From the NCBI RefSeq assembly GCF_001399685.1, contig NZ_JTHN01000006.1, forward strand, positions 49,698 to 113,697: a stretch of 64,000 bases of DNA, given 5' to 3'. The notes under the pieces are model-generated. The model ran no database searches. It was given only the letters and a program-made list of their open reading frames with translations, and had not been told where the DNA came from. Below are positions 32,165 to 40,987 of the stretch, piece by piece. The position numbers were made by a program, and so were the translations under genes. How positions within the stretch are numbered: position 1 is the stretch's first letter; every line of letters begins with the position of its first letter. Source of the stretch: Paenibacillus sp. A3. Lineage in GTDB: Bacteria > Bacillota > Bacilli > Paenibacillales > NBRC-103111.

Positions 32165-33859
32165 ATGTTGTTCGATCTTCATACCGTGCCGTTCAGCCGT
32201 TTCGGTTCGTATTTTGCCTTTTCGAATCTTCCGGAGCGTCCCGACAGAGAAGCAGGTTTGTACTTGAGGCTTGTGCGGGGCGGGGATAACGATATCGGAG
32301 CCGTGTTCCGAATCGAGCTGCTCGCAGACGGCCAAGCCGTTCCTTTTACTTGCTCCGCTTCTCCAACGTTATTGCGGCTTGAGGCGGAGGAAGGGACAGC
32401 CGAGTGGTGCATACCGGAGCCGGATTTAATACGCGTTCGCACGCAGGGTGTCGGCGTGCGGTTAACCTGTGCGCCCGGCGTATACGATTATGCGTTTCCG
32501 CTTGGTGAGCGGGGCTGGGAATTCAACAGCTTCGTGCGGGAGCGCCGCTTTCTGCTTTCCCCTGTAGCCGGGTCAATTCGCGAGGACGTTTGCTGGGATG
32601 GGGTGAAGGCGCAGCGGCTTGCGTTCGACGGAGTGCCGGGCGGCGACGGAAAGCTGGAGCTTACGCTGGAGGAATACCGCACCGTTCCGCGCCCGCCGCG
32701 CCCCGGATCGTTCGATCAAGGGCTTGCGCAGGTGGAAGGCGAGTACGCCGCTTGGCGCAGCCGGATGCCTGCCGTTGTCGCGGTCTGGTCCGAAGCGGAG
32801 GAACTGGCCGCTTATATTACTTGGTCCTGCGTCGTGCAGGCCGACGGGTATTTGCCCCGGCCGGCGATGTACATGTCCAAAAACTGGATGACGAACATCT
32901 GGAGCTGGGACCACTGCTTCAATGCGATGGCACTTGCCGCGACCGATCCCGATTTGGCTTGGGACCAGTTTGCGATCTTCTTTGACCGGCAGGACGATAG
33001 CGGGATGCTGCCGGATTTCATGAACGACAAATATGCGCTGTGGAACTGCTGCAAGCCGCCGATCCACGGCTGGACGCTGAGGTGGCTGATGAACCGTTCC
33101 GAGGCTGTCACGACAGAGAGGCTTGCGGAAATTTACGAGCCGCTGGCCCGCTGGACGCAGTGGTGGTTCGATTACCGCGATGACGACCGCGACGGCGTGC
33201 CGCAGTACAATCACGGCAACGACTCCGGGTGGGACAACAGTACGGTCTTTTTGGCCGCGATTCCCGTGGAAAGTCCCGATTTGTGCGCCTTTCTTATTTT
33301 GCAGATGGAAGCGCTTGCCACGGTGGCGGCCAAACTGGGATGCGCCGGGGAAGCGGAGCGGTGGGAGCGCCGGTCGCAGGAGCTGTTGACGCGGATGATC
33401 GAGCATTTTTGGCGCGGCGACCGCTTCCAAGCCGTACAGTCCGGCACGCATGCCGGAGCCGTCGAGGGCGACAGCTTGATGGCGTATTTGCCTGTCGTAT
33501 TGGGCAAGCGGCTGCCGGAGCCGATTCTGCACAAGCTGGTCGAAGGGCTGCGAGAGGAAGGGCGCTTTCTGACGGCGCACGGCTTCGCCACCGAAAGCGT
33601 CCGAAGCCCGCTGTACGCGCCGGACGGCTACTGGCGGGGGCCGATCTGGGCCCCGGTCATGCTGCTGCTCGTGGAAGGGCTAAAGGAGGCGGGCGAGGAG
33701 CACTTCGCTGCCGACGTTGCGAGGCGTTTTTGCCGGATGGCGGCTTCCGCAGGCATGGCCGAAAACTTCGACGCGCTCGAAGGGCGCGGACTGCGGGACC
33801 GGGCGTTCACGTGGACGTCCAGCGTCTTTCTGCTGCTGGCCCGGGAATACGGGGCGTAA
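32165..33859 (+). CDS. MGH1-like glycoside hydrolase ((alpha/alpha)6 barrel, GH63 relatives)
   Basis: 564-residue cytoplasmic glycosidase without signal peptide. The N-terminal part (1-200) is a beta-sandwich. The catalytic barrel includes W-S-W-D-H-C-F-N-A-M, Y-N-H-G-N-D-S-G-W-D-N-S (candidate general acid Asp) and G-Y-W-R-G-P-I-W-A-P (Glu/Arg cluster region). Relatives act on mannosylglycerate, trehalose-like or alpha-glucosidic substrates, so exact specificity is open. The ribosome site is weak (GAGGGGG, about 16 nt upstream of the ATG). It heads an operon with an SDR and the GcvP-like pair. Confidence 0.82.
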   Translation: MLFDLHTVPFSRFGSYFAFSNLPERPDREAGLYLRLVRGGDNDIGAVFRIELLADGQAVPFTCSASPTLLRLEAEEGTAEWCIPEPDLIRVRTQGVGVRLTCAPGVYDYAFPLGERGWEFNSFVRERRFLLSPVAGSIREDVCWDGVKAQRLAFDGVPGGDGKLELTLEEYRTVPRPPRPGSFDQGLAQVEGEYAAWRSRMPAVVAVWSEAEELAAYITWSCVVQADGYLPRPAMYMSKNWMTNIWSWDHCFNAMALAATDPDLAWDQFAIFFDRQDDSGMLPDFMNDKYALWNCCKPPIHGWTLRWLMNRSEAVTTERLAEIYEPLARWTQWWFDYRDDDRDGVPQYNHGNDSGWDNSTVFLAAIPVESPDLCAFLILQMEALATVAAKLGCAGEAERWERRSQELLTRMIEHFWRGDRFQAVQSGTHAGAVEGDSLMAYLPVVLGKRLPEPILHKLVEGLREEGRFLTAHGFATESVRSPLYAPDGYWRGPIWAPVMLLLVEGLKEAGEEHFAADVARRFCRMAASAGMAENFDALEGRGLRDRAFTWTSSVFLLLAREYGA

Positions 33860-33904
33860 GCCGATTAATCTAGGCTTGTCCGAGGATAAGGGGGAACAAG
33901 GAAG

Positions 33905-34687
33905 ATGCAAATGACAGAACAATTGCTTGCATTGGATGGAAAAGTCGCTGCGATCACCGGAGGCGCTTCGGGGATCGGACTCGCTACAGTGTGGAAGCTG
34001 GCCCGGCACGGAGCGTCCGTAATCATCCTCGACGTGAACGAAAAGGCCGGGAGCCAAGCTGCAGAAGAGCTTCGGAGTGAAGGGCTTGCGGCCCGCTTCG
34101 TCGGCTGCAACGTAACCTCCGCGGCCGATTGCGAAGCGGCGGTGGCGGCGATACGCCGGGAATACGGCCGGTTGGATATTTTATTCAATAACGCCGGGGT
34201 TATCCGGAGGCGTACCGTCGTTGAAATGGCGGAGGAAGAGTGGGACGCCGTAGTCGATATTTCGCTCAAGGGCGCTTTTTTGCTCTCAAAATACGCGGTT
34301 CCGCTCATGGCAGAAAGCGGCGGAGGCAGCATCATCAACACCGGGTCCGGCTGGGGATTGAAGGGAGGCGACCGGGCGGCCGCCTACTGCGCCGCCAAGG
34401 CAGGGATCGTCAACCTGACGAAGGCGATGGCGATCGACCACGGCGGACAGCAGATCCGGGTCAACTGCGTCTGTCCCGGAGATACGGATACGCCACTGCT
34501 GCGGGACGAAGCGAAGCAGCTCCAGCGGGAGGAGCAGTCATTCGTGCAGGCGTCGGCGCTCGAACGGCCCTTGAAGCGCATCGGCACGCCGGACGACATT
34601 GCCAACGCCGTACTGTTTCTTGCGAGCGATATGTCGTCGTGGGTGACCGGCTCGGTGCTTGTCGTCGACGGCGGAGGACTGGCATAA
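33905..34687 (+). CDS. Short-chain dehydrogenase/reductase
   Basis: 260-residue SDR. The cofactor loop is T-G-G-A-S-G-I-G (about 18-25); D at the end of strand 2 (I-I-L-D-V-N) suggests NAD preference; N-N-A-G-V follows. The catalytic Ser is in I-N-T-G-S-G, and Tyr/Lys in Y-C-A-A-K-A-G. ATG 33905 is used; ATG 33911 with AAGGAAG 6 nt upstream is equally possible. It follows the glycosidase by 45 bp and probably oxidises a released sugar or hydroxy compound. Confidence 0.9.
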   Translation: MQMTEQLLALDGKVAAITGGASGIGLATVWKLARHGASVIILDVNEKAGSQAAEELRSEGLAARFVGCNVTSAADCEAAVAAIRREYGRLDILFNNAGVIRRRTVVEMAEEEWDAVVDISLKGAFLLSKYAVPLMAESGGGSIINTGSGWGLKGGDRAAAYCAAKAGIVNLTKAMAIDHGGQQIRVNCVCPGDTDTPLLRDEAKQLQREEQSFVQASALERPLKRIGTPDDIANAVLFLASDMSSWVTGSVLVVDGGGLA

Positions 34688-34709
34688 CGAAAAGGAGGAA
34701 TTGCGACGC

Positions 34710-36101
34710 ATGGCCACGCTTAAAAAAACAACGTCTCATCCGTATATCCCGAACACCGTGCCCGAGGTCCAGCAGGCGATGCTTGACGAAATCGGCATAT
34801 CCGATATCGACGAGCTGTACCGGATGGTGCCGAAGGAGCTTCGGCTGACGGGCCCTCTGAAGGTGGAGCCCGCGCTGTCCGAGTATGAGCTGCAGCGTCA
34901 TGTCGACCAGCTGCTGGAGCGCAACCGGAGCGCGAAGGAAACGGTCAGCTTCCTCGGAGCAGGCTGCTGGCAGCACTTTGTGCCCGCCGTTTGTGACGAA
35001 ATCAACCAGCGCTCGGAGTTCGTCACCGCGTATGCGGGCGAGCCTTACGAGGACCATGGCCGCTTCCAGGTGCTGTTCGAGTACCAGAGCCTGTTGGCGG
35101 AGCTGGTCGACATGGACGTCGTGAACGTGCCGACGTTCGACTGGGCGCAGGCCGCTTCCACCGCGCTGCGGATGGCGGGCCGCATCACCGGCCGCCGTAC
35201 GGCGCTGCTTCCGGCGGCAATGCATCCTGAGCGGCTGATGGTCATCCGCAATTACTTGTCGCCGCAGATGGACTGCGTGCTCGTCGATTACGAGCCGGAC
35301 ACCGGACTCCTCGACTTGGCCGATCTGAAGACGAAGCTGTCGGCCGACACGGCCGCCGTGTATATCGAGAATCCGTCCTACATCGGACACATCGAGAAGC
35401 AGGGCCGCGAAATCGCCGAGCTCGCGCATGCGGCGGGCGCGCTCTTCGTCGTCGGTGTCGATCCGATCTCGCTCGGCCTGCTTGAGCCGCCGTCCCGGTA
35501 CGGCGCGGACATCGTCTGCGGCGACCTGCAGCCGCTCGGCATCCGCATGCAGTACGGCGGCGGTCAAGCGGGCTTTATCGCCACGCGCGACGAGGAGCAA
35601 TTCGTCATGGAGTATCCGTCCCGCTTGTTTGGCATTGCTCCGACCGCGGTCGAAGGCGAGTACGGCTTCGGGGACGTCGCTTATGAGCGGACTTCTTTTG
35701 CCAAGCGGGAGAAGGGAAAGGAATCGGTCGGGACCCAAACGGCGCTGTGGGGAATCACAGCAGGCGTCTACCTCGCCTTAATGGGACCTCATGGCATGCG
35801 CGAGGTAGGTGAAACGATTATCCGGCAGGCCCGCTATGCGGCGAGCAGGCTGGCGGAGCTGGACGGAGTGCGGCTCCGGTTTCGGGGGTCGTCGTTCAAA
35901 GAATTCGTCGTCGATTTCAATGGGACGGGGCGTACGGTGAGCGACATCAACAAGCGGCTGCTGGAGCGCGGCATCTTCGGAGGGAAGGATTTGTCCGGCG
36001 AATTTCCGGCCTGGGGCCAATGCGCGCTCTACTGCGTCACCGAAATCCACACGAAAGAAGATATCGACGCGCTTGCGGCCGCTCTGAAGGCGGTCCTGTA
36101 A
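34710..36101 (+). CDS. Divergent glycine dehydrogenase subunit 1-like protein (GcvPA-like)
   Basis: Homologue (463 aa) of the N-terminal half of the glycine-cleavage P-protein, which decarboxylates glycine on PLP and passes aminomethyl to lipoyl-GcvH. Conserved parts are Y-I-P-N-T, I-S-D-I-D-E-L, A-L-S-E-Y-E-L and S-F-L-G-A-G. The usual Y-x-P-Y-Q-P-E-x-S-Q-G segment is changed to Y-A-G-E-P-Y-E-D-H-G, and M-Y-D-G-A is T-F-D-W-A, so this is a divergent paralogue. ATG 34710 follows AAAGGAGG by 11 nt. gcvT and gcvH are absent nearby. It forms a heterodimer with the next gene product. Confidence 0.82.
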   Translation: MATLKKTTSHPYIPNTVPEVQQAMLDEIGISDIDELYRMVPKELRLTGPLKVEPALSEYELQRHVDQLLERNRSAKETVSFLGAGCWQHFVPAVCDEINQRSEFVTAYAGEPYEDHGRFQVLFEYQSLLAELVDMDVVNVPTFDWAQAASTALRMAGRITGRRTALLPAAMHPERLMVIRNYLSPQMDCVLVDYEPDTGLLDLADLKTKLSADTAAVYIENPSYIGHIEKQGREIAELAHAAGALFVVGVDPISLGLLEPPSRYGADIVCGDLQPLGIRMQYGGGQAGFIATRDEEQFVMEYPSRLFGIAPTAVEGEYGFGDVAYERTSFAKREKGKESVGTQTALWGITAGVYLALMGPHGMREVGETIIRQARYAASRLAELDGVRLRFRGSSFKEFVVDFNGTGRTVSDINKRLLERGIFGGKDLSGEFPAWGQCALYCVTEIHTKEDIDALAAALKAVL

Positions 36102-36122
36102 GCCCAAGGGCAGAAGGGAGCC

Positions 36123-37712
36123 ATGCGAATACCTATGAAACGGATACCTAGAAACCGGAACGTGCGTCAATTTCATCAGGCCAAATGGGATGAACCCGTC
36201 ATTTTTGAGCTGCATCAGCCGGGCGAACGGGGTGTCATCCCGCCGTCCGTCAGCGAGGAAGTGGCAGCGGCCGTTGGGGACGCCGAAGCCTGCGTGCCGC
36301 AAGGCATGCTGCGCAGCCAAGCTCCGGCTTTGCCGGAGATCGGGCAGGCCCGGGTGCTGCGCCATTATCTGCGCCTGTCACAGGAGACGCTGGGCTCGGA
36401 TTTCAACGTCGAGATCGGGCAGGGCACCTGCACGATGAAATACATTCCGCGGGTCAACGAAATGCTGATCCGCAATCCGAAAATGACCGAACTGCACCCG
36501 CTGCAGGACGAGTCGACCGTGCAGGGGATGCTGGAGGTGTACCACCGCCTGGACCTCGCGATGCGCGAGATTTCGGGCATGGACCGGTTCACGTTCCAAC
36601 CGGGGAGCGGGACGCAGGCGTTGTTCGCTATGGCGTCGATTGTGCGGGCCTACCACGAAGCGAACGGTGAAGGCGACAAGCGGGACGAAATCATAACCAC
36701 CATATTTTCCCACCCGTCACAAGCGGCAACTGCTGCCGTGAAGGGGTATAAAATCATTACGCTTTACCCTGACAAAGACGGATTCCCTGATTTGGAAGCG
36801 CTGCGGGGGGCAATCTCCGAGCGGACGGCGGGCTTCGTCGTAGCCAACCCGGAGGACACGGGCATCTTCAACCCGCGGATTCGCGAGTTTACCGACCTCG
36901 TGAACGCCGCAGGCGGGATATGCTATTACGATCAAGCGAACGCGAACGGGTTGCTCGGCATTACCCGGGCGAAGGAAGCGGGCTTCGACATGTGCTTTTT
37001 CAACCTGCACAAAACGTTCGCCGCCCCTCATATGTGCGGGGGCCCGGCGACGGGAGCGCTCGGCGTGACGGAGCGGCTGGCGCCGTTCCTGCCCGGCCCG
37101 CTCGTCGAAACGGACGGAACCCGCTACACGCTGAATCATTCGCCTGCCCAAAGCATCGGCAAAGTCCGCATGTTCCAAGGCGTGGCCCAGACGGTGCTCC
37201 GCTCGTACGCATGGATTCGCGCGCTCGGGCCGGAAGGGCTGCTGGACGCGGCGAAGGTGGCGGTGCTGAACAACAACTATTTGTACAGCCGCATCCTGAA
37301 AATTCCGGGTGCCAGCGCTCCGTATGTGGAGGGCGGACGGCTGGAGCAGGTGCGCTACAGCTGGGAGCAGTTGACCAAGGAAACCGGCATTACGACGGAA
37401 GATGTGCAGCGCCGCATGTGCGACTTCGGGCTCCATTACTGGACCAGCCACCATCCGTACATTGTGCCGCAGCCGTTCACGCTGGAGCCGACCGAGTCGT
37501 ATTCCAAGGAAGACTTGGATGAATACGTGAACGCCCTGGAGCAGATCGCCAAAGAAGCCTACGAGCAGCCGGACATCGTCCGCAGCGCCCCGCACAACAG
37601 CACCGTGCACCGGATCGACGAATCGAGCTTCGACGACCCGGCGAAATGGTGCATCACCTGGCGGGCTTATCTCAAAAAGACCGCCCCGCTTGAGGCCGGT
37701 GTCGAGTCTTGA
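36123..37712 (+). CDS. Divergent glycine dehydrogenase subunit 2-like protein (GcvPB-like)
   Basis: 529-residue homologue of the PLP-binding C-terminal half of the P-protein. The PLP lysine K297 is in F-F-N-L-H-K-T-F-A-A-P-H. The Gly-rich loop after it, normally G-G-G-G-P-G-S-G-P, is M-C-G-G-P-A-T-G-A, and the C-terminal region also departs from true GcvPB. This fits an enzyme decarboxylating a glycine-like amino acid but perhaps not glycine itself. ATG 36123 follows AAGGGAG closely; ATG 36135 is an alternative. Followed by a terminator. Confidence 0.82.
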   Translation: MRIPMKRIPRNRNVRQFHQAKWDEPVIFELHQPGERGVIPPSVSEEVAAAVGDAEACVPQGMLRSQAPALPEIGQARVLRHYLRLSQETLGSDFNVEIGQGTCTMKYIPRVNEMLIRNPKMTELHPLQDESTVQGMLEVYHRLDLAMREISGMDRFTFQPGSGTQALFAMASIVRAYHEANGEGDKRDEIITTIFSHPSQAATAAVKGYKIITLYPDKDGFPDLEALRGAISERTAGFVVANPEDTGIFNPRIREFTDLVNAAGGICYYDQANANGLLGITRAKEAGFDMCFFNLHKTFAAPHMCGGPATGALGVTERLAPFLPGPLVETDGTRYTLNHSPAQSIGKVRMFQGVAQTVLRSYAWIRALGPEGLLDAAKVAVLNNNYLYSRILKIPGASAPYVEGGRLEQVRYSWEQLTKETGITTEDVQRRMCDFGLHYWTSHHPYIVPQPFTLEPTESYSKEDLDEYVNALEQIAKEAYEQPDIVRSAPHNSTVHRIDESSFDDPAKWCITWRAYLKKTAPLEAGVES

Positions 37713-37750
37713 TCCAATAAAGCCGGGGTGATCCCGACAATGTCAGCAGC

Positions 37751-37782
37751 AGCCGGAATCCGCCTTGGAGTCCGGCTTTTTG
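37751..37782 (+). terminator. Terminator of glycosidase-GcvP-like operon
   Basis: AGCCGGA (37751-37757) pairs with TCCGGCT (37771-37777), followed by five T. Confidence 0.85.
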
Positions 37783-37861
37783 CTTCATGAGCCGTGCCCG
37801 CGAAGGGGAAAGTTTCCGGGAGGTGCAGGTCCTGCGCTTGATGCTGGCGGTCTTCGGGGCG

Positions 37862-37890
37862 TGATATAATAAATATGGAAAGCGCTTACG
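37862..37890 (+). promoter_or_regulatory. Extended -10 promoter with cre-like site
   Basis: TGATATAAT (37862-37870) is an extended -10; no good -35 is seen. GGAAAGCGCTTACG (37877-37890) resembles a cre site with the AAAGCGCTT core and would lie at about +1, implying CcpA repression of the second sensor pair. Confidence 0.5.
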
Positions 37891-37925
37891 AGGTCGTAAA
37901 AACAACTGCTTTGCGGGGGATGGCC

Positions 37926-39635
37926 ATGATGTCTAGAAACGGTTTCAAGCTGCTTCGGGGTTTCCGAAGCACGCTACAGACCAAACTGGTGCTGCTTATT
38001 GCGCTTGCCGCGGCGATTCCGCTGCTGACGCTCGGGTACGTGCTGTATCACAAATCGTCAGGGACGATCAATGAGCAATTCGGCCGCTACGGAGAAAACT
38101 CCGCCTCGCAGCTGCAATTTCAGATCGATTCCACCTTGGGGCAGATGAAGTACACGGTCAGCGACATTTTGTCGTACTTGCTCGACCCGAAGTTTACGGT
38201 GCTGCACGAAGAGGTGCCGACGACGTACAAGGGCTTTCAGGAGGAGCAACAGCTTGAACAGTATTTGAAAGCCCACAAAACATTGGATATGAAAGGCATT
38301 TTCCTGATTACGAAATCGGGCTATTATTACGGCGAACGGATCATCCGCTACGATCTGCTTCAGGCGGAGCCGTGGTATCGGGACGGTGCCGATGGCTACC
38401 GTTTCGACCTGTACGAGCCGAACCATTACAACGATACGGCCCGCATTCCCGGGGAGAAGGTCATCGGCCTGCTGTTCCGCATCCGCAATCAGGTGGGGGT
38501 GCTGGAGAACAGCAGCATTTTGATCGAGACGAACGCCGATAAGCTGCTGCGGCTGTTTCGCGAATTCGAGCAGGATACCGGCTCGCAGCTGACAATCACC
38601 GGCGGCGGCAATACGGTTTACCAGACGCAGGGCTCGTTTGCGAAGCGGGACGACGATGTCGTCTGGACGAAACATTCGGACGAGACCGACTGGACAATTG
38701 AGGTGCGGACGCCGTACGAGCAATTTTATAAGCCGTCGCTGCTGATCCGCACCTTTACGTTCTCCGCGGTCAGCCTGTCGATTGCGCTGGCGTTCGTGCT
38801 GGCCTATATGTGCTCGGCTCCGCTGCTCAAGCGGGTCAAAAAAATGAAAGAATCGATCCGTCGCGTCAGCCTTGGGAAGCTCGATACGCGGATCGACGTG
38901 GAGTCCGAAGACGAGCTGGGGCTGCTCGGCCACAGCTTCAACCGGATGGTCGGGCAGCTACAGACGCTATTTCACGAAGTGAAACAGGTCGAATGCCAGA
39001 AAAAAGAAGCCGAGCTCCGCGCGCTGCATCATCAGATCAACCCGCATTTGCTTATCAACACGCTCGCTTCCATCCAATGGAAGGCCAGATTGGCAGGCGC
39101 CGCCGACATCAACAAAATGATTTATCATTTAACCAACGTGCTGGACGGCAACCTGAATGTCGACCGGGAGGTCGTCACGCTGGAACGGGAGCTTGAGGTG
39201 ATCGATCATTATTTGAATTTGCAGGAGCTGCGGTACGGCAGCGTGTTCGCCTACCGGATCGAAGCCGCCGGAGTCGATCTGTCCGCCGTGGACATTCCGC
39301 GGATGACGCTGCAGCCGCTGGTGGAGAACGTGTTTTTTCACGCGTTCGAAGACGGAGAGGGGACGATCTTGCTGCGCATCGAAGCGGACGGCGCGGACGC
39401 GCTCGTCTCCGTGATCGACGACGGAAAAGGCATGAGCGAGCGCACGCGTCAGCAGCTGCTTCAACCGCACCCGGACGGCGTTCAAAAACGCCGGAGCATC
39501 GGCCTGCGCAATGTGGAGGAGCGCATCAAGCTGCATTTTGGCGAAGCTTACGGGCTCACCGTTCAATCCGCGCCGGGAGCGGGGACCCGCATCGTTATCC
39601 GATTGCCGATCAAAGCCAAGGAGGGGATCGCATGA
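37926..39635 (+). CDS. YesM-type sensor histidine kinase (second pair)
   Basis: 569-residue membrane kinase. TM1 lies near residues 20-42, an extracellular domain of about 230 residues follows, TM2 near 275-300, then HAMP. The phosphoacceptor H374 is in H-H-Q-I-N-P-H-L-L-I-N-T-L, where the usual F-L-Y-N is L-L-I-N. The HATPase domain has D-D-G-K-G-M and G-L-R-N-V-E-E-R. Start set at ATG 37926, 6 nt after GCGGGGG; ATG 37929 and 37920 are alternatives. The stop overlaps the response regulator start by ATGA. Confidence 0.92.
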   Translation: MMSRNGFKLLRGFRSTLQTKLVLLIALAAAIPLLTLGYVLYHKSSGTINEQFGRYGENSASQLQFQIDSTLGQMKYTVSDILSYLLDPKFTVLHEEVPTTYKGFQEEQQLEQYLKAHKTLDMKGIFLITKSGYYYGERIIRYDLLQAEPWYRDGADGYRFDLYEPNHYNDTARIPGEKVIGLLFRIRNQVGVLENSSILIETNADKLLRLFREFEQDTGSQLTITGGGNTVYQTQGSFAKRDDDVVWTKHSDETDWTIEVRTPYEQFYKPSLLIRTFTFSAVSLSIALAFVLAYMCSAPLLKRVKKMKESIRRVSLGKLDTRIDVESEDELGLLGHSFNRMVGQLQTLFHEVKQVECQKKEAELRALHHQINPHLLINTLASIQWKARLAGAADINKMIYHLTNVLDGNLNVDREVVTLERELEVIDHYLNLQELRYGSVFAYRIEAAGVDLSAVDIPRMTLQPLVENVFFHAFEDGEGTILLRIEADGADALVSVIDDGKGMSERTRQQLLQPHPDGVQKRRSIGLRNVEERIKLHFGEAYGLTVQSAPGAGTRIVIRLPIKAKEGIA

Positions 39636-40822
39636 ATGCCAAACCGATTAAAGTGCTGATTGCCGACGACGAGGTCATTATCCGCCGGGGACTGATTTCA
39701 ACGGTGCCGTGGGACAAGTACGGGATGACCGTCGTAGCGGACGTGCCCAACGGCAGCCGGGGCTGGGAAGCGTTTCTGGAGCACCGCCCGGATGTGGTTA
39801 TCACCGACATCGTGATGCCCGAGATGGACGGAATCGAGCTCGCCCGAAAAGTGAAAGCATGCGAGCCCCGGACCAAAATATTGCTGCTCAGCTGCCACCG
39901 CGACTTCGACTATGCGCAGCAGGGGATTAAGCTGGGCGCTTCCGGTTATTTGCTGAAGACGTCGTTCAACGACGAGGAGCTGGAGGAGTTTCTGGCCGCC
40001 TTCCGTCAAGAGCTCGGCACAGACGCCGCCGAGGCTCCGGGGCACGCCGCCGCCGATCACGCCGTTCCCGCGATCTCCGGACTTCTGCTCGAATGGCTGT
40101 ACGGCGTCGGCGACCGGTTTCCGGCCGAGCTGGACCGGCTGCTTCGAGGGGCGTGGAGCTGGATGAATGCGCCGACCGCGCTGTATCTGATTTCCGCGCC
40201 CGGGAAATGCGGCGGTGGGACGCTGGAGCATGAGCTGCGCGGCTGCGCGTCGGGCGAGCCCTGCGAGGTGCTGCCCTTCGGGGAAGGGCACCTGCTGCTG
40301 TTTGTGCCCGAAGCCGGGCAGCGCGAATGGGACAGCCGCCTGAGCGAGCGCAAGGCCGATCGGCCGGAGCTGCACTGGTCCCGGCTGGCGCCACTGGCCG
40401 GACGCGAGGCATGGATCGGCGCCGTGCGCAAAGCCCGCGGGCAGATGGAGCTGGAGAAGCGGTACCGCATCAGCGTCGGGCAGTGGCCCGCTCCGATTGC
40501 GGAAGCGGTGCAACTGATCGTCCGGCATACGGATACCCAACTATCCGTATCCGAGGTGGCGCACGAGGTGGGGCTGAGCCGCAGCCATTTCAGCACGCTG
40601 TTCAAGAAGACGGTCGGCGAAAGCTTCGTCTCGTTCACGTACCGGGCGAAGCTGAAAATCGCCTGCGAGCTGCTGGGCGCCCAAGGGATTACCGTTCAAG
40701 AGATCGCGGATAAAATCGGCATGCCCGACGCCAAATATTTCAGCAAATGGTTCAAGCGATGCACCGGCAAAACGCCGAGCCAATACCGGAGCGAGCGGCG
40801 CGAGGAAAGGAGCGCCATCTAA
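39632..40822 (+). CDS. YesN-type response regulator (second pair)
   Basis: 396-residue REC-AraC protein. Phosphoacceptor D59 is in V-I-T-D-I-V-M-P-E. The C-terminal AraC domain (about 295-392) carries L-S-V-S-E-V-A-H-E-V-G-L-S-R-S-H-F and P-D-A-K-Y-F-S-K-W-F-K-R. It is shorter than the first YesN because its linker is shorter. ATG 39632 follows GGAGGGG. It precedes importer 2 and lacZ, its probable regulon. Confidence 0.93.
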   Translation: MNAKPIKVLIADDEVIIRRGLISTVPWDKYGMTVVADVPNGSRGWEAFLEHRPDVVITDIVMPEMDGIELARKVKACEPRTKILLLSCHRDFDYAQQGIKLGASGYLLKTSFNDEELEEFLAAFRQELGTDAAEAPGHAAADHAVPAISGLLLEWLYGVGDRFPAELDRLLRGAWSWMNAPTALYLISAPGKCGGGTLEHELRGCASGEPCEVLPFGEGHLLLFVPEAGQREWDSRLSERKADRPELHWSRLAPLAGREAWIGAVRKARGQMELEKRYRISVGQWPAPIAEAVQLIVRHTDTQLSVSEVAHEVGLSRSHFSTLFKKTVGESFVSFTYRAKLKIACELLGAQGITVQEIADKIGMPDAKYFSKWFKRCTGKTPSQYRSERREERSAI

Positions 40823-40936
40823 AAACACGGCGATCATCGAACGAAAAGACACCTTTGCCTGGCAGAGGCCGTTCGTGCAGCCGATGATACACGATTTTCC
40901 GAACATCCCTCCGTTTTGTATGCGCTTTACTCCCGT

Positions 40937-40961
40937 TACAATAATCATGTAAGCGGTTAAC
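40937..40961 (+). promoter_or_regulatory. Importer 2 -10 box and cre site
   Basis: TACAAT (40937-40942) is the candidate -10 with a poor -35 (TTGTAT 40916-40921), as expected for an activator-dependent promoter. ATGTAAGCGGTTAAC (40947-40961) matches the 15-base cre consensus except for the last two positions. Confidence 0.55.
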
Positions 40962-40987
40962 TAAAAGACGTTCAGGGGGAATTCGAG

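Noticed and set aside
34710..37712. Calling the pair canonical gcvPA/gcvPB
   Set aside because: Key conserved stretches are changed and gcvT/gcvH are absent; described as GcvP-like instead.
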